Positions 6,803 to 16,330 are shown, counted from the first letter of the stretch. The stretch: 34,486 bases of DNA from an uncultured Pseudomonadota bacterium (GCA_913058255.1 CAJXQU010000021.1:1-34486), one strand, 5' to 3'. Numbers and translations are program-made. Notes: generated from the sequence alone by a model not told the origin.

Positions 6803-8242
6803 ATGACAAACCATTATCCTTTGATGATTCCTAGGGCGAAGAGCACTGACGGAAAGCTAGATGTTTTTGCTCCATTTGATCGTTCCCTTATCGCTACGGC
6901 AGACACCGCTGATGCAGCTGCCATCGAGACGGCCTTGTCTACAGCAGACTCGCTATATCGAAATAAGCAAGCATGGCTTTCTGTTCCAGAGCGTATCGAG
7001 ATCCTTGAGCGAGCTGCTGAGATTATGCAGCAACGATTTGATGAGCTTGCGATTGAAGCCGCTCGTGAAGGTGGTAAACCACTCAATGATTCTAAAGTCG
7101 AAGTAGCTCGTGCTATTGATGGCATGAAGCTTTGTATTGAATCTTTACGCACCGAAACTGGTGATGTTATTCCTATGGGTATCAATGCCGCGTCGATGGG
7201 ACGCATTGCGTTTACGCGCGCTGAACCCATTGGAGTTGTCGTCGCAGTGAGTGCTTTTAATCATCCTTTGAACTTGATTGTCCATCAAGTTGCACCAGCA
7301 ATCGCAACAGGCTGTCCTGTCATCGTAAAACCTTCTGGTGAAACGCCATTGTCATGTTTTAGGTTCGTAGAAATCATGCGTGAAGCTGGTTTGCCTGAAG
7401 AGTGGTGTCAGGCAGCAACGATCAAGGACCGTAATGTCTCAACCAGTCTTGTCACTGATAGCCGTGTTGGTTTTTTCTCCTTTATAGGCTCTGCACAAGT
7501 CGGCTGGATGTTGCACTCAAAACTAGCGCCAGGTGCACGTGCTGCGCTTGAGCATGGGGGAGTTGCACCTGTTATCGTTGAGCAAGATGCTGATCTTGAA
7601 GACTGTATTCCACTGCTAGCCAAAGGTGGGTTTTATCATGCAGGCCAGGTCTGTGTATCCGTCCAACGGATCTACGCACATGAATCAATTGCAGAAACGG
7701 TTGCAGAGCGTATTGTTACTGAAGCAGGAAAAATGTCTGTCGGCGATCCTACTTTGGCCGAAACAGATATTGGGCCACTGATTAATCCGGGTGAAGTCGA
7801 GCGTATTCATGAGTGGGTAACCGAAGCGGTTGAAGCGGGTGCAAAACTACTCTGTGGTGGTAAGAAGTTGTCAGATACTTGTTATGCACCAACGGTGCTG
7901 GTTAACCCACCAGATGATGTGCTTGTTTCTACGGGAGAAGTATTTGGCCCAGTGGTTTGTGTTTATTCTTATTCAGACACAGAAGAAGCCATTGCACGCG
8001 CGAATGCTTTACCCGTATCTTTCCAAGCGGCAGTGTTTACAAAGAATATAGATAAAGCACTTGAAGCCTATGCAGGGTTAAATGCTTCTGCTGTGATGGT
8101 TAATGATCATACTGCTTTTCGAGTCGATTGGATGCCATTCGCAGGTTTGAAAACGTCAGGACTTGGTATCGGCGGTATTCCTCATACGATGCACGACATG
8201 CAAATTCAAAAAATGATGGTTATCCGTTCACCACAAATCTAG
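6803..8242 (+). CDS. NAD(P)-dependent aldehyde dehydrogenase family protein
   Basis: A full-length (479 aa) ALDH-superfamily enzyme that should oxidise an aldehyde to the acid with NAD(P)+. Catalytic residues are in place: Asn153 (SAFNHPLN), Glu250 (LEHGGVAP, where most families have LELGG) and the nucleophile Cys284 (HAGQVCVSVQRI). The cofactor region with IVKPSGETPLS and FIGSAQVG is also normal. It resembles the lactaldehyde/phosphonoacetaldehyde/non-phosphorylating GAPDH branch more than betaine-aldehyde enzymes, but the substrate cannot be fixed. A purine-rich GAGAGAGA precedes the start. The next gene begins 14 bases after the stop, so this gene and the glutamate-synthase-like protein are one operon. 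Confidence 0.85.
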   Translation: MTNHYPLMIPRAKSTDGKLDVFAPFDRSLIATADTADAAAIETALSTADSLYRNKQAWLSVPERIEILERAAEIMQQRFDELAIEAAREGGKPLNDSKVEVARAIDGMKLCIESLRTETGDVIPMGINAASMGRIAFTRAEPIGVVVAVSAFNHPLNLIVHQVAPAIATGCPVIVKPSGETPLSCFRFVEIMREAGLPEEWCQAATIKDRNVSTSLVTDSRVGFFSFIGSAQVGWMLHSKLAPGARAALEHGGVAPVIVEQDADLEDCIPLLAKGGFYHAGQVCVSVQRIYAHESIAETVAERIVTEAGKMSVGDPTLAETDIGPLINPGEVERIHEWVTEAVEAGAKLLCGGKKLSDTCYAPTVLVNPPDDVLVSTGEVFGPVVCVYSYSDTEEAIARANALPVSFQAAVFTKNIDKALEAYAGLNASAVMVNDHTAFRVDWMPFAGLKTSGLGIGGIPHTMHDMQIQKMMVIRSPQI

Positions 8243-8256
8243 AGAGAGAAAATGTT

Positions 8257-9753
8257 ATGGAACTAGTGAATACTGTGGTTCAAATTGCAGTTGGATCGAT
8301 TTTGTTTTTTATTTTATTTGCTATCGTAACCGTTTTGGTTATGTACATAGTCGATGTGACACAGACAAAGCAAACGATTAGACGCAACTATCCCGTTGTT
8401 GGTCGATTTCGATATTTTTTCGAACACATGGGGCAATTTTTTCGCCAGTATTTTTTTACTATGGATCGCGAAGAGATGCCTTTTAATAGAGCACAGCGAT
8501 CATGGTGCTATCAGGCAGCTAAAAATATGGATACCACGGTTGCCTTCGGTTCTTCTAAAAATTTAAAAGTTCCAGGCACGGTCATTTTTTCTAACTGTCC
8601 TTATCCAACCTTAAAAGAGGATGCTGTAGAACCTGATGTGGTTACCATTGGGGAAAGTTGCAAGATCCCATTTAGAACGGCATCACTTTTTAATATATCT
8701 GGAATGAGTTATGGCGCTCTATCTAAGCCTGCTGTTTTGGCTCTTTCTAAAGGTGCAGCTATGGCGGGATGTTGGATGAATACTGGTGAAGGTGGTTTGT
8801 ACGACTATCATCTTTCTGGAAATGCCGATCTCGTTTTTCAGATCGGAACAGCAAAAAATGGAGTGCGTAATTCAGAAGGAAAGTTATGCGATGAAAAATT
8901 GCGTGAGGTTGCAGCACATGAGCATGTGAGAATGTTCGAGATTAAGCTCAGCCAAGGTGCAAAGCCAGGGAAAGGAGGTATTGTTCCAGCTGCAAAAATC
9001 ACTGAAGAAATTGCTAAGGTTAGAGGAATTAAAGTGGGGCAAGATGCCATTAGTCCAAACCGTCATCCTGATATACGTAACGATGATGAATTGCTCGATA
9101 TGATTGCTCGGATCAAGGAAGTAACAGGAAAACCTGTCGGCTTTAAAGCGGTCATTGGTGGCGCTGCATGGTTAGATTCACTTTTTACAAAAATTAGACA
9201 TCGAGGGATTGAATCTGCTCCGGATTTTATTACGGTCGATGGTGCTGAAGGTGGCACAGGAGCTGCACCATTACCATTGATTGATGATATGGGAATTCCG
9301 CTTGGGGAGTCATTACCTATGTTGGTAGATAAGCTAAATACCTATGGCCTAAGAGGACATATAAAGGTGGTTGCATCAGGAAAGTTGATCACCCCTGGAG
9401 ATGTTGCTTGGGCTCTTTGTAGCGGTGCTGATTTTATAACCTCTGCACGTGGATTTATGTTTTCATTAGGTTGTATCCAGGCGCTACAATGTAATAAAAA
9501 CACCTGCCCAACCGGTATCACTACACATAATAAAAAGTTACAACGCGGATTAGTTCCAGAAGATAAGGCTGTTCGAGTCACTAATTATGTTAATAATATG
9601 GTACATGAGGTTGGGGTCATCGCTCATGCCTGTGGGGTGAAAACGCCTCGACAGCTGAAAAGACATCATGCTCGGGTTGTTATGCCTGATGGATTTTCAA
9701 AACCATTAAATGAGCTGAACCCAGAAGTAGTTCCACTTAAAAGACCTGTCTAA
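8257..9753 (+). CDS. Membrane-anchored FMN/Fe-S glutamate-synthase-like protein
   Basis: The protein matches the FMN-binding, (beta/alpha)8 synthase domain of glutamate synthase (PF01645) as a stand-alone enzyme. An N-terminal hydrophobic helix (about 8-32) anchors it in the membrane, with the catalytic part in the cytoplasm. FMN and substrate elements include the ISGMSYGALS region (about 149-158), the lysine-rich IKLSQGAKPGKGG loop and FITVDGAEGGTGAAP. Cys406, Cys412 and Cys417 (C-x5-C-x4-C, then PTGI) match the 3Fe-4S cluster of GltB. There is no glutaminase or ammonia channel domain, so it cannot be ordinary GOGAT; related proteins include N-methylglutamate synthase subunits of methylotrophs. 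The frame stays open upstream into the ALDH gene, but ATG 8257 with a GAGAGAGA site is the likely start. The reaction is unknown. Confidence 0.82.
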   Translation: MELVNTVVQIAVGSILFFILFAIVTVLVMYIVDVTQTKQTIRRNYPVVGRFRYFFEHMGQFFRQYFFTMDREEMPFNRAQRSWCYQAAKNMDTTVAFGSSKNLKVPGTVIFSNCPYPTLKEDAVEPDVVTIGESCKIPFRTASLFNISGMSYGALSKPAVLALSKGAAMAGCWMNTGEGGLYDYHLSGNADLVFQIGTAKNGVRNSEGKLCDEKLREVAAHEHVRMFEIKLSQGAKPGKGGIVPAAKITEEIAKVRGIKVGQDAISPNRHPDIRNDDELLDMIARIKEVTGKPVGFKAVIGGAAWLDSLFTKIRHRGIESAPDFITVDGAEGGTGAAPLPLIDDMGIPLGESLPMLVDKLNTYGLRGHIKVVASGKLITPGDVAWALCSGADFITSARGFMFSLGCIQALQCNKNTCPTGITTHNKKLQRGLVPEDKAVRVTNYVNNMVHEVGVIAHACGVKTPRQLKRHHARVVMPDGFSKPLNELNPEVVPLKRPV

Positions 9754-10377
9754 GTTTTCTTCAGTTAGATTAGTTGGGGAGCTAACTGTCCTCCTCTGCT
9801 ATGAGTAATTAATCTACCAGGATCCAGGGCGATAAGCATCACATGTTTGGTTCTCATGTGTATCGAGCTTAATCAGAATTGCCCGTGTTTTTTTTATATT
9901 TCGGATGTGGTTTTATAAAAGTTCGAATATCGTTATCAGAGACTAAAAAATAGGATGCTGGTTGTTCGACCAAGCAAGTTTTTAATAAAATTATTGAGTG
10001 GTTCTTGTTAATGTTTTGTCGCTGAGACTTTCAATAATTTTCCCGTGGTATAGGGCGTTTTGTCTATAGATTGTAGTCTTAATTGCCCGGACGTTACTCA
10101 TTAGAACTAAAGCTTAGCGGATCTTAATACTTGGCTAGTAATGCTTAGATCTCCTCGATAAATAAGTACTCTCCATATATTCGACGATGAAGGAAGTCTC
10201 TTTTCTTATTAGGTTTTCATTGTATTTTTAATGGTTGTTGAGTAAATTAGCGGCACTAGAACTGGGTGTTTCAACACTATTTATCAAAACACTGAAACCA
10301 ATTGAGCTACCTGTAGTCTATAAATGCACATGCGTTTTTAGGCTGTCTATAAGCGTGTTCAAAAAAGGAGAATAATA
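9754..10377. other. Long noncoding gap with a bulged hairpin and T tract
   Basis: No gene is supported in these 624 bases. At 9830-9865, CGATA and CACATG pair with CATGTG and TATCG around a 9-base loop (5-base bulge on the left arm); eight T residues follow at 9888-9895. This might end the ALDH operon, although the T tract is 22 bases from the stem. A small inverted repeat CAGTTAG/CTAACTG lies just after the stop codon. The rest is AT-rich leader for the DoxX gene. Confidence 0.4.
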
Positions 10378-10881
10378 ATGAATGCGATCATGTCACTGGG
10401 TTGTTACGTTATACGATTACTAAACTGGTTTGGAGAATGGCTGCCGCAGTTAGCACTAAGAATCATTCTAGCTTGGGAGTTTTGGGAAGCGGGTGTGATG
10501 AAATACAAAGGAGAAAACTGGTTCTCTGCAGATATGTTTCCTTTCCCATTTAGTCTATTGTCGGCAGATATGAATTGGAATATGGCTATGTGGGCAGAGC
10601 TTATTGGTGCCGTTTGTATTCTATTTGGATTGTTTACTCGCTTCGCCACTATTTCACTGATTGTCGTTACGATAGTTGCTATCGCGAGTGTCCATTGGTC
10701 GAGTGAGTGGACAACTTTTTCAGAATTACTTCAAGGTTACTCAATTTCAAATAAAGGTTTCGGTAATTATAAACTGCCACTCTTGTATCTTGTAATGTTT
10801 CTACCTTTGTTGTTTAGAGGAGCAGGTAAGTTCAGTCTTGATCACTTACTGATGTCTCGTTTTGGATATCATAAAGGGTGA
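10378..10881 (+). CDS. DoxX family membrane protein, HvfX-like
   Basis: A 167-residue integral membrane protein with four hydrophobic segments and the DoxX-family features LALRIILAWEFWEAGVMKYKG near the first helix and WAELIGAVCILFGLFTRFA in the middle. A long loop with W-x-S-E-W and a GFGNYKLPLLYLVMFLPLLFRGAGKFSLDHLL end are typical of the DoxX proteins (HvfX/BufD-like) found in MNIO operons. A GGAGAATAATA ribosome site precedes the ATG. In this genome it stands alone, 8 kb from hvfBC, with 600-base noncoding flanks on both sides. A role in the same metal-peptide pathway is plausible from family likeness but not shown; DoxX proteins also occur in other redox settings. Confidence 0.7.
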   Translation: MNAIMSLGCYVIRLLNWFGEWLPQLALRIILAWEFWEAGVMKYKGENWFSADMFPFPFSLLSADMNWNMAMWAELIGAVCILFGLFTRFATISLIVVTIVAIASVHWSSEWTTFSELLQGYSISNKGFGNYKLPLLYLVMFLPLLFRGAGKFSLDHLLMSRFGYHKG

Positions 10882-10936
10882 AAAAAGCTCTCGCTTCACT
10901 TGAAAGATCATTCTGATCTTGATCGCAGCTTAACTG

Positions 10937-10965
10937 ATCAGAGCCCTTAAATTAAGGGCTCTGAT
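10937..10965 (+). terminator. Perfect 12-bp hairpin after the DoxX gene
   Basis: ATCAGAGCCCTT and AAGGGCTCTGAT form an uninterrupted stem with a five-base AAATT loop, 55 bases after the DoxX stop. A proper T tract is missing (TCAACATGTCATTTTA follows), so it may act as a terminator or as an mRNA 3'-end stabiliser. Confidence 0.6.
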
Positions 10966-11485
10966 TCAACATGTCATTTTACCCTTCTTTCAGATATAAA
11001 CCTTTACTCCTCAACACTTTATGGCATCTATTGTGCATATCAAACAATAAGTCTTCTTTATTGTGATTGATCTCTAGTGAGAGAAGATCAATACAAAGAA
11101 CTTTTGGGTAGTTACGTGTTATGTATCTTTAATTTACTCGAAAAATAACCTATATAGGTAAATATTCTGTTGTTAGGTTGAGTGTGCTTACCTGTAACTG
11201 AATAGACTGTCATACCGAAATAAATATACTGCTGAGAGAGGAAATTAACTGCTCAATGCTGCTATAACGAATCACTATACTGTCCTTATTGCTTAGCAAT
11301 AGAGTGTGGTTAGTAGGCGAAGTATGCTGATTCAAGTTTGAGAAATGAATCGACAATATTTATATAGAGCTCATTTCCGGTCAGGTGAAATTTGTAGGTT
11401 TATATGATAAATCCATTCGTAATGTATCTATATCCTCCAGAGTCTAACTTCAAACGAATAAGGAAAGTGAAACGAGTAATTTATA
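10966..11485. other. Noncoding leader region of the hybrid kinase
   Basis: No gene is supported. Visible structures are an inverted repeat ATTGATCT/AGATCAAT at 11066-11092 and a short TATTGC/GCAATA hairpin near 11290. AAGGAAAGTG precedes the kinase start. No promoter could be picked with confidence. Confidence 0.35.
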
Positions 11486-14400
11486 ATGAGAAAGTTTGAA
11501 ATGATGGATGACTTTGGTACTTACTCTAAACCAAAATCTATAAGTAATACTCTCATAAAGTGGTTTTTAATTTTAGGATTATCTCCTCTAATTTTAGTGT
11601 CATTGTTCAGTTATCATCAGGTGAGTCGAAGTTTAGTACAGGTTGCTGAAGAAGAGCTTCAAGAGTCTTCAGAGTTAAGCTCTCGTTTTATTGAGAGCTG
11701 GTTTGAATACCGCTTAATGGATCTCAGGATACAATCGGAGTCATTAGTAAACGCGCATTTACTTGATCAGTTAACAAAAGGGTTCAAACAGAGTAATCAA
11801 CCTTTATCGGAATATGTTAAAAGTCACGATTGGGCAACACGCGTTGATGACTCTGAAATTAATCTTGCCACCATGGTTCGGGCATATGACTATATTTATG
11901 ATCTATTGCTTATTGATAATGAAGGAAATATTCTCTACACGCTGGCTAAAGAATCCGAGCTTGGAACTAACCTCAATAATGGCCTTTACTCCCAAACTAA
12001 ATTTTCTGAGGCTTTCAACAAAAGTAATAATACTGAAAAGATATTGTTTTCAGGTTTAGAACGGTACTCTCCCTCAAACAATATTATTGCAGGGTTTACC
12101 ACAGCACCTATTTTGAATGAGAGTGGAGAAAAAATTGGCGTATTTGCGAGCCAATTACGTTTAGATAGAATTTTCAGTTTATTAATGTCTAAAACTTCGT
12201 TAGATGCTTCATTGAGGCATTACCTTGTAGATAAAAATGGGCTTTTACTTTCACCATTGAGTCAAAAGGGAGAGGATGAGGTGCTGAGAAGGATCGTCGA
12301 TACTGAACAGTTTAATCCCGAAATACAAGGCAAAAAAAATAACAACGAACGAACGATTGTTGAATATGATGGCCCAAGTGGTAAACGGGTTTTTGGTATT
12401 AGTGAAGCTGTAAGATTGAAAGGGGTTGAGTGGAACTTAATCACAGAAATCGATCGTGATGCAATCATGTCTCTTCCTGATTCTATGAAAAGGACGATGA
12501 TATTTTTATCTCTGACGTTATCATTGCTTCTAATTTGTTTAGCCATTTATTTAGCAAAGCGAATCACTCAGCCGATTAAAGAATTAGAAGAAATTAGTAT
12601 GAAAGTTGCTGCTGGTGATATTAATCAGCATGTAGAGGTTCGAGAAAATGATGAAATAGGTCGATTATCGGTTTCATTTAATCATATGTTAAAGATGCGA
12701 GAAATGCATGAGAAATCTCTTGGCCAACGCAGTCAAGAGTCACAAAAAGCTTTGTCTGCGTTAGCGGATCAGAAGTATGCTTTAGATCAACATGCGATCG
12801 TTGCAATTACAGATAGAGGAGGAACGATTACCTTTATTAATGAGAAATTTTCGGAGCTTAGTGGCTATTCCAAAGAGGAATTAATCGGCCAGAATCATAG
12901 AATTTTAAACTCTGGTTTTCATAGCTCAGAATTTTTTACAGATATGTATGTCGCTATTTCATCTGGAAAGGTATGGCAGGCTGAAATTTGTAATAAGACT
13001 AAAGAAGGTGATCTCTATTGGGTCGATACAACCATTGTTCCGTTTATGGGAAATGATGGTCCTGAAAGTTACATTGCGATTAGAACAGATGTTACAGAGC
13101 GAAGAAAAACTGAAGATGATTTGATTGAAGCTAGAATTGAAGCAGAAATGGCAGTCATCGCTAAAGGCGAGTTCCTTGCTAGCATGAGCCATGAGATTAG
13201 AACACCGATGAATGGTGTTTTAGGAATGCTGGGGCTGTTGCTTAATACTAATCTTAATAATGAACAAAAACACCGAGCAAAAATTGCGCAATCTAGCGCG
13301 GAATCGTTGTTGACATTGATTAATGATATTTTGGATTTATCAAAAGTTGAAGCTGGTAAATTAGAGCTGGAGATGATCGACTTCAAGCTCCATGACATGT
13401 TGGGTGGTTTTGCCGAGGCGATGGCTTTGCAAGCACAGAACAAAGATGTTGAGCTCGTGTTAGATTTGACAGCTGTTGATCAAACAATGGTAAAAGGAGA
13501 CCCTAGTCGACTACGTCAAATCCTGACGAACCTAGTAGGCAATGCTATTAAGTTTACAGATGATGGTGAGATTGTTATTCGTGCTGAACTGCGGGAAGCC
13601 AGTGATTCGGATTGGCGGTTGATTGTGTCGGTGACGGACACGGGTATCGGGATCCCAGAAGATAAATTAGAGCTTTTATTTGAATCATTTAGCCAAGTCG
13701 ATGCCTCGACGACGCGTGAGTATGGTGGCACAGGATTAGGGCTCTCTATAGTTAAAAAATTAAGCGCACTGATGGGTGGTGGTATCACCGTTATTAGCCA
13801 AGAAGGTGTTGGTAGCTGTTTTGAATTGAGTGTAGTGTTTAAGAAAAGTGTGGGCTCACATCAAGTGGTTCCTAATGTCGATATGAAATCCCTGAATTTG
13901 CTAGTCGTTGATGATAACAAGACGAACCGTGATGTACTTCGGGGACAGTTTGAATCGTGGGGAGCGAGTGTTATTGAAGCTGAAAGTGGCCAACAAGCAT
14001 TAGAAATCTGTGATGAGCGGGCACAGCAATCGGATATTGATTTTTTTGATATTGCATTACTCGATATGAAGATGCCCGTTATGAACGGTGCTGAATTAGG
14101 ACAGGCACTTAAAAGTGATCAGCGTTACAGTGGTATGAAGTTAGTCATGATGACCTCTATTGGTTGTCAAGGTGATGCGCAGCGTTATGCTGATATTGGG
14201 TTTAGTGCTTACTTTCCTAAGCCAGCAACGACGTCTGATTTATTCGATGCGCTAGCTGTAATCGTTGAAGGTGGGGAAGCGTTAGAAAATGCTCAACCGT
14301 TAGTGACCGGGGATTATTTAAAATCATTGGGAAGAGATGATTTTATTGATGAGCATCGATTTGAATCAACGATTGGTCGCACCGAGTGGCCAAAGAATAG

Positions 14401-15439
14401 TCTCATCTTACTTGTTGAAGATAATCAGATTAATCAAATGGTCGCGACAGGACTTTTAAAAGCCTTTGGGCTTGAAGTCACAGTTGCTAATAATGGAGTT
14501 GAAGCATTAGAGATACTGCGTGATGACAATCGTCACTATTGTCTTGTGTTGATGGATTGTGAAATGCCACAAATGGATGGTTATGAGGCATCTCAAAGAA
14601 TCAGAGCTGCCGGTAGTGGCATTCTATATGAAGCGATCCCGATCGTTGCTATGACGGCGAATGTTATGCAGGGTAATCGTGAAAAATGCATGGATGCTGG
14701 GATGAATGATTATCTGGCAAAACCCATAAATCCAGAGCTTTTATTGGATAAATTGAAAGAGTGGATTTTGAAAAGGCCGAGTCATGTTCAAGAAGCTACA
14801 AATAATAATGTGACTGAAGACAATAAGCTGGCGGTATGGGATGAAAAAACCGCATTGAAGCGAGTCATGGGAGATAGTGTTCTAATAAGCACTGTGCTCG
14901 ATGTTTTCATTAAAGAAAGCCCAGAACGGATTAGATGTTTATTGGCAGCGTTAGAGAGTAATGATTGTGAGCTAGTACGCCAGCTTGCACATAGTCTGAA
15001 AGGTGTTGCCGGTAATCTTGCTGGTGTCTGCTTGGAACACAAGGCTATGCAGATGGAAGCATTTGCTAAAGAGGCAGATATTGAAAAACTTCAGAGACTA
15101 ATGCCTGAGTTACAGCACGCTCATGAAGAACTCTTAAGCTGTTTTAAACAGCACCAAGCGAAATCAATAACTGATGACATAGAGCTAGATCTTGCTTCAA
15201 AATGGAATGTAGAAGAGTTAATCCACCTACTTCGAAATTTAGAACTAAAATTAAATAATAGTGAGTATGTTGAGCCTAAAGAGCTGGAGTCATTAAAGCA
15301 ATTTAGCTTGAGCTTGCAGACAGAAAATCTCATAGGACAATTGATTAGCCAAATTAACCAATTTGATAATAAGAGTGCAATGGAGACTCTCCGAGCAATA
15401 GAAGCCACTGAGGGGGTTGAGCTTCAAATAGAATTATAG
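11486..15439 (+). CDS. Hybrid sensor histidine kinase (Cache-HAMP-PAS-HisKA-HATPase-REC-REC-HPt)
   Basis: A 1317-residue inner-membrane kinase. Domains in order: TM1 (about 22-44), periplasmic Cache-like sensor (about 45-330), TM2 (about 338-358), HAMP (358-410), PAS (about 430-545), HisKA with SMSHEIRTPMNG (phospho-His569), HATPase_c with NLVGNAIKFTDDG, DTGIGIPEDKL and GGTGLGLSI (about 680-790), REC1 with VVDDNKTN and acceptor Asp860, REC2 with VEDNQINQ and acceptor Asp1024, and HPt with LAHSLKGVAGNLAG (His1169). A helical extension of about 85 residues follows HPt. All phosphotransfer residues are present. The start is not certain; a second Met is at residue 6. Only nine bases separate it from the diguanylate cyclase gene, the likely output. 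The signal is unknown; a Cache domain suggests a small extracellular ligand. Confidence 0.9.
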   Translation: MRKFEMMDDFGTYSKPKSISNTLIKWFLILGLSPLILVSLFSYHQVSRSLVQVAEEELQESSELSSRFIESWFEYRLMDLRIQSESLVNAHLLDQLTKGFKQSNQPLSEYVKSHDWATRVDDSEINLATMVRAYDYIYDLLLIDNEGNILYTLAKESELGTNLNNGLYSQTKFSEAFNKSNNTEKILFSGLERYSPSNNIIAGFTTAPILNESGEKIGVFASQLRLDRIFSLLMSKTSLDASLRHYLVDKNGLLLSPLSQKGEDEVLRRIVDTEQFNPEIQGKKNNNERTIVEYDGPSGKRVFGISEAVRLKGVEWNLITEIDRDAIMSLPDSMKRTMIFLSLTLSLLLICLAIYLAKRITQPIKELEEISMKVAAGDINQHVEVRENDEIGRLSVSFNHMLKMREMHEKSLGQRSQESQKALSALADQKYALDQHAIVAITDRGGTITFINEKFSELSGYSKEELIGQNHRILNSGFHSSEFFTDMYVAISSGKVWQAEICNKTKEGDLYWVDTTIVPFMGNDGPESYIAIRTDVTERRKTEDDLIEARIEAEMAVIAKGEFLASMSHEIRTPMNGVLGMLGLLLNTNLNNEQKHRAKIAQSSAESLLTLINDILDLSKVEAGKLELEMIDFKLHDMLGGFAEAMALQAQNKDVELVLDLTAVDQTMVKGDPSRLRQILTNLVGNAIKFTDDGEIVIRAELREASDSDWRLIVSVTDTGIGIPEDKLELLFESFSQVDASTTREYGGTGLGLSIVKKLSALMGGGITVISQEGVGSCFELSVVFKKSVGSHQVVPNVDMKSLNLLVVDDNKTNRDVLRGQFESWGASVIEAESGQQALEICDERAQQSDIDFFDIALLDMKMPVMNGAELGQALKSDQRYSGMKLVMMTSIGCQGDAQRYADIGFSAYFPKPATTSDLFDALAVIVEGGEALENAQPLVTGDYLKSLGRDDFIDEHRFESTIGRTEWPKNSLILLVEDNQINQMVATGLLKAFGLEVTVANNGVEALEILRDDNRHYCLVLMDCEMPQMDGYEASQRIRAAGSGILYEAIPIVAMTANVMQGNREKCMDAGMNDYLAKPINPELLLDKLKEWILKRPSHVQEATNNNVTEDNKLAVWDEKTALKRVMGDSVLISTVLDVFIKESPERIRCLLAALESNDCELVRQLAHSLKGVAGNLAGVCLEHKAMQMEAFAKEADIEKLQRLMPELQHAHEELLSCFKQHQAKSITDDIELDLASKWNVEELIHLLRNLELKLNNSEYVEPKELESLKQFSLSLQTENLIGQLISQINQFDNKSAMETLRAIEATEGVELQIEL

Positions 15440-15448
15440 AGAATAATA

Positions 15449-16330
15449 ATGATAAATAATTCAATGATACTGATCGTCGATGATGAGCCTGCGAATATTC
15501 AAGTGCTTGCAGCATGTTTAAAACATCGATATAGAATTAAAGTGGCCACATCAGGCCAGAAATGTTTTGAAGTGTTGGCAGAGCAGGAGAAGCCAGACCT
15601 GATCCTATTGGATATTGAGATGCCAGGAATGAATGGCTATGAGGTGTGTGAGAAGCTGAAAAAAGGCCCACATGAGTCGATACCAGTCATTTTTGTTACA
15701 GCAAGAGATGCTATTGATGATGAGGAGCGTGGTTTAAATATAGGTGCAGTAGATTACATAACCAAGCCTGTTAGTCCTGCCATCGTTGATGCAAGAATTA
15801 ATACGCACATGCTGATAAAGCATCAACGTGATCTGTTAGAAAAAATGGCACTTCATGATCAGTTAACCGGACTTTATAATCGTTATTATTTACTAGAAGA
15901 AGCCAATCATAAAGTTGCTCTTTCAAGGCGTCATGAATATGAATTAACTTTGTTAATGATAGACATTGATCACTTTAAAGATATCAATGACCAACATGGT
16001 CATCCAACAGGAGATGCTGTTTTAAAAAAAGTTTCAAGCTTATTGATCGAGCTTAATCGCGAAGGAGACATTACGGCAAGGATTGGTGGTGAAGAGTTTG
16101 TCGTCGTGTTAGATCATTGCAATGCTGCGAACGCTGAAATTAAAGCGAATAGCATTCGTGAAAAGGTAGAAGCACTGAAGCCTGATGGAATTAATGTTAC
16201 GGTGAGTATTGGTGTTGCTCAATTAAACGACGATGATAGTGATGGTGGATTTACTGGAATGCTAAAAAGAGCAGATGTCGCTGTTTATCAGGCGAAGGAG
16301 TTGGGACGTAACCGGGTGGTTCTTTCGTAA
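15449..16330 (+). CDS. Response regulator with REC and GGDEF domains (diguanylate cyclase)
   Basis: The protein makes c-di-GMP from two GTP. An N-terminal REC domain (about 5-120) has the acidic pair VDDE, acceptor Asp55 (LLDIEMPGMNG), a TAR motif and a YITKP lysine. The C-terminal GGDEF domain (about 135-293) has the active-site variant GGEEF at 213-217, and LTGLYNRYYL and DIDHFKDINDQHGH upstream. The inhibitory I-site RxxD is present (R204, D207), implying product feedback. The layout is that of PleD/WspR-like regulators with a single REC. It directly follows the hybrid kinase, whose HPt is the likely phosphodonor. Both genes probably share one transcript. Confidence 0.9.
   Translation: MINNSMILIVDDEPANIQVLAACLKHRYRIKVATSGQKCFEVLAEQEKPDLILLDIEMPGMNGYEVCEKLKKGPHESIPVIFVTARDAIDDEERGLNIGAVDYITKPVSPAIVDARINTHMLIKHQRDLLEKMALHDQLTGLYNRYYLLEEANHKVALSRRHEYELTLLMIDIDHFKDINDQHGHPTGDAVLKKVSSLLIELNREGDITARIGGEEFVVVLDHCNAANAEIKANSIREKVEALKPDGINVTVSIGVAQLNDDDSDGGFTGMLKRADVAVYQAKELGRNRVVLS

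Noticed and set aside
6814-7230. 138-residue frame opposite the aldehyde dehydrogenase
   Set aside because: Ser/Ala/Arg-rich antisense shadow of a well-supported gene.
8128-8256. Longer N-terminus for the glutamate-synthase-like protein
   Set aside because: The extension lies within the aldehyde dehydrogenase gene in another frame; ATG 8257 has a ribosome site and starts the natural membrane helix.
8257-9753. Large subunit of ordinary glutamate synthase (gltB)
   Set aside because: Glutaminase and C-terminal domains are absent, a membrane anchor is present, and no gltD lies nearby.
11486-15439. Assignment to BarA or another named kinase
   Set aside because: BarA has a single REC and a different sensor; two REC domains, a PAS and a Cache-like sensor make a specific name unsafe.
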